From Cyclobacteriaceae bacterium (GTDB lineage Bacteria > Bacteroidota > Bacteroidia > Cytophagales > Cyclobacteriaceae), in assembly GCA_016786585.1 (NCBI GenBank), contig JAEUUI010000008.1, positions 416,425 to 480,424 on the forward strand: a DNA stretch of 64,000 nt, in the 5' to 3' direction. The position numbers and the translations under genes were made by a program. Positions 61,961 to 64,000 of this stretch are shown piece after piece. Numbering within the stretch: the first letter of the stretch is position 1; each line of letters opens with the position of its first letter. The notes beneath the pieces are model-generated. The model searched no databases, was not told where the DNA came from, and saw only the letters and a program-made list of their open reading frames with translations.

Positions 61961-64000
61961 ATGCAAAGACTTTACAGTGTAGGTAGTAAACTGCTGGTTT
62001 TAAGTGCATTGTTTATTGCCCTTGGGATGGCATTTCCCGTGGTCGCTCAAACAACGGTTACGCCTGCAGCTGGTCCTGGGTACACCTTTTGTACGGGCGG
62101 CAATTACGCTGCCATCGGTACAATTCAGATTTCAGAAAACACCGCAAACTCCTTTCCGGTATCAGGCGGGTTAACATATTTCAGACTAAGTCTGCCGGCA
62201 GGATTTGTTTTCAATTCTTCAGTAACGCCTGCAGTTACGGCTCCGGCTGGTGATTTCGGTACGGCCCCGGTTTTCGAGGGTTATTTTAACGGAGATAGTG
62301 AAATCGAGATCAGTTATGAGATTACCGGCTCTGTTTCTGCTGACTTAATTTCAATTGCAGGATTGCAAGTTCGGGCAACTGGAGTTGCCTCGGGAAATAT
62401 TACCCGCGTAGCATCAACCGGCCCTGAGGCCGACCAACCTGGAAATAATATCGGAGATAATATCTCCCACGGAGCATTAACAAGTGCAAATTTTACGGTT
62501 TCGTTATCCAGTTCAGATCCTGATAATCAGGTTTGTGCCGGACAACTTGTTACGTTTACGGCTACACCAACCATTGTTTCCGGTTCAAACACCTATGAGT
62601 TTTTTAAGAATGGAGTTTCTGTTCAGGGCCCGGGCACATTTCCACAATACACATCAGCCCTGAATGATAATGACGAGATAACGGTTTCAGCAACCTATAC
62701 ACCTAATGGGTGTACTAACACGATCACTGCTGGAAACGGCATTACCACGGACGTATTGCCTTTGCCTTCGGTAACTGCAGCGGCAGGACCATTTACTATT
62801 TGTGGTAATGACTTTGCAGATTTGACGGGAACTGTTTTTTCAAATTCTTCTGGTGTTGCATGGGCCTCGTCAGGGGATGGAAGTTTTCAGCCTAACGCGT
62901 TTACTGTTAATGCAAAATATTATCCTGGCCCCAATGATATTGTAAACGGGACGGTTACCCTTACAATTACTACCACAGGTTCTGCTTGTACGGCTGCTTC
63001 AGATAATGTAACCGTAACGATCAACCCGTTACCAACACCCTCGATCACCGGACTGAATGCGGTATGTGAAAACCAAACCAATGTTATCTACAGCACCCCA
63101 AATGTTGTAGGCAATACGTATTCATGGTCCATCACAGGTGGTACGATTACAGCAGGAGCAGGCACCAGCAGCATCACGGTAACGTGGGGTGCAGCGGGCA
63201 CGGGCACCTTGCAGCTGACCGAGACGATCACCGCGAGTACGTGTGCAGTAACGACCTCGGTTTACAATGTTACCAAGAATGCAAACCCGACCCCTGTCAT
63301 CAGTGGCCCGGCTACGGTATGTGCTGCTCAGGCAGCAAATGTTTATTCCACGGCTAACGTTGGCGGACACAGTTATTCATGGACAGTAAGTGGCGGCACG
63401 ATTACCGCCGGCGCCGGTACGGCAAGCATCACGGTAACGTGGGGCAGCGGCGCAAGCGGCACGGTTCAGTTAACCGAGACGATCACGGCTACGGGCTGCG
63501 CAACCACGACAGCAAATTACCCGGTAACGATCAACCCGTTACCGACACCCTCGATCACGGGTCTGAACGCGGTATGTGAAAACCAAACCAATGTTATCTA
63601 CAGCACCCCGAATGTTGTAGGCAACACCTACAGCTGGAACATCACAGGTGGTACGATTACAGCAGGAACAGGCACCAGCAGCATCACGGTAACATGGGGT
63701 TCAGCGGGCACGGGCACCTTGCAACTTACTGAGACGATCACCGCGAGCACATGTGCAGTAACTACAGCAGTTTACAATGTTACCAAGAATGCAAACCCGA
63801 CCCCGGTCATCAGTGGCCCGGCTACGGTATGTGCTGCTCAGGCAGCAAATGTTTATTCCACGACTAACGTTGGCGGACACAGTTATTCATGGACAGTAAG
63901 TGGCGGAACGATTACGGCCGGAGCAGGCACGAGCAGCATCACGGTAACGTGGGGCAGCGGCGCAAGCGGCACGGTTCAGTTAACCGAGACGATCACGGCT
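61961..64000 (+). CDS. Giant repetitive surface adhesin, 5' part
   Basis: 680 codons are visible and the frame is open at the window end. The signal peptide is MQRLYSVGSKLLVLSALFIA with VVAQ cleavage. An N-terminal ~180-residue domain (FPVSGGLTYFRLSLPAGFVF) precedes Ig/PKD-like repeats. From ~350 two alternating ~85-residue domain types repeat: PSITGLNAVCENQTNVIYST and VISGPATVCAAQAANVYSTA, each with one or two Cys and the strand TITAGAGTSSITVTWG. Such proteins in Bacteroidota are secreted by T9SS; the sorting domain would lie downstream. It starts 78 bp after the lipoprotein gene, with TACTTTTG at ~61909 as a possible own promoter. Confidence 0.9.
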   Translation, partial: MQRLYSVGSKLLVLSALFIALGMAFPVVAQTTVTPAAGPGYTFCTGGNYAAIGTIQISENTANSFPVSGGLTYFRLSLPAGFVFNSSVTPAVTAPAGDFGTAPVFEGYFNGDSEIEISYEITGSVSADLISIAGLQVRATGVASGNITRVASTGPEADQPGNNIGDNISHGALTSANFTVSLSSSDPDNQVCAGQLVTFTATPTIVSGSNTYEFFKNGVSVQGPGTFPQYTSALNDNDEITVSATYTPNGCTNTITAGNGITTDVLPLPSVTAAAGPFTICGNDFADLTGTVFSNSSGVAWASSGDGSFQPNAFTVNAKYYPGPNDIVNGTVTLTITTTGSACTAASDNVTVTINPLPTPSITGLNAVCENQTNVIYSTPNVVGNTYSWSITGGTITAGAGTSSITVTWGAAGTGTLQLTETITASTCAVTTSVYNVTKNANPTPVISGPATVCAAQAANVYSTANVGGHSYSWTVSGGTITAGAGTASITVTWGSGASGTVQLTETITATGCATTTANYPVTINPLPTPSITGLNAVCENQTNVIYSTPNVVGNTYSWNITGGTITAGTGTSSITVTWGSAGTGTLQLTETITASTCAVTTAVYNVTKNANPTPVISGPATVCAAQAANVYSTTNVGGHSYSWTVSGGTITAGAGTSSITVTWGSGASGTVQLTETITA
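63011..64000 (+). repeat. 510-bp tandem repeat within the adhesin gene
   Basis: The stretch from 63011 recurs at 63521 with very high DNA identity, for example the run GAAAACCAAACCAATGTTAT occurs in both. The period is 510 bp, i.e. two ~85-residue domains. The second copy continues past the window end. Shared synonymous sites imply recent expansion or gene conversion. Confidence 0.9.

Noticed and set aside
63122..63579. Open frames on both strands inside the adhesin repeats
   Set aside because: They are shadows of the repetitive adhesin gene, whose own frame is continuous from 61961 to the window end.

Overview
The window comes from a member of the Bacteroidota, most likely order Cytophagales. 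The lineage markers are a SusC/SusD pair with family-16 glycoside hydrolases, a type IX secretion (T9SS) C-terminal sorting domain, the miaB - sigma-54 activator - lptE - TPR gene - secG block, genes with weak Shine-Dalgarno sequences, and TAnnTTTG-type promoter boxes. No tRNA, rRNA, CRISPR array, transposase or phage gene was seen. All calls rest on reading the sequence and on recalled family motifs; no database was searched.

Layout. 1-4950: the 3' end of a leucine-rich/chitobiase-C-like protein, then small, partly AT-rich accessory genes separated by 68-bp palindromic repeat units and an array of 21-bp units. 4949-8512: an alkaline-phosphatase-superfamily enzyme and a TPR-GAF-DHp membrane protein that lacks a kinase ATPase domain. 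8722-17946: a sulfur/thiol and efflux block (OsmC, two rhodaneses, two DUF2892 membrane proteins, an RND efflux triad, DUF983, DUF6132) ending in a Crp/Fnr-type regulator. Three palindromes GTGAC-N4-GTCAC (one with a mismatch) lie upstream of three transcription units in this block, each exactly 22 bp from a TAnnTTTG-like box, so the block reads as a local regulon of the adjacent regulator. 18075-22375: a small conserved gene, a GH51 arabinofuranosidase, mnmE and a lipoprotein gene bracketed by a 54-bp direct repeat. 22566-33321: a beta-glucan (laminarin-type) utilisation locus with two GH16 enzymes, SusD, SusC and a divergent membrane one-component regulator (beta-propeller, triple-tyrosine domain, LuxR-type HTH).

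33322-36527: a second 21-bp array, a decayed 3' remnant of another such regulator, a frameshifted DUF3592 gene and a complete TPR histidine kinase. 36621-41869: a six-gene Mn/Zn uptake operon (DtxR/MntR regulator, binding protein, HAD phosphatase, ATPase, a permease fused to a DtxR-like domain, a second permease) behind a perfect DtxR-type operator. 41890-53010: mostly housekeeping genes (glycosyltransferase, dapD, DUF3108, mscL, a 3-hydroxyacyl-CoA dehydrogenase, secG, lptE, sigma-54 activator, miaB, gamma-carbonic anhydrase, an OmpH-like chaperone).

53084-64000: a large transporter-HEAT-cyclic-nucleotide-domain fusion, then a tightly packed set: an nSTAND NTPase with a transmembrane helix and WD40 propeller, an outer-membrane barrel with a TPR-like periplasmic part, a lipoprotein, and the start of a giant adhesin made of 510-bp repeats. 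This last set looks like a trans-envelope module whose function is not obvious. It and the Crp/Fnr regulon are the two most interesting systems here.
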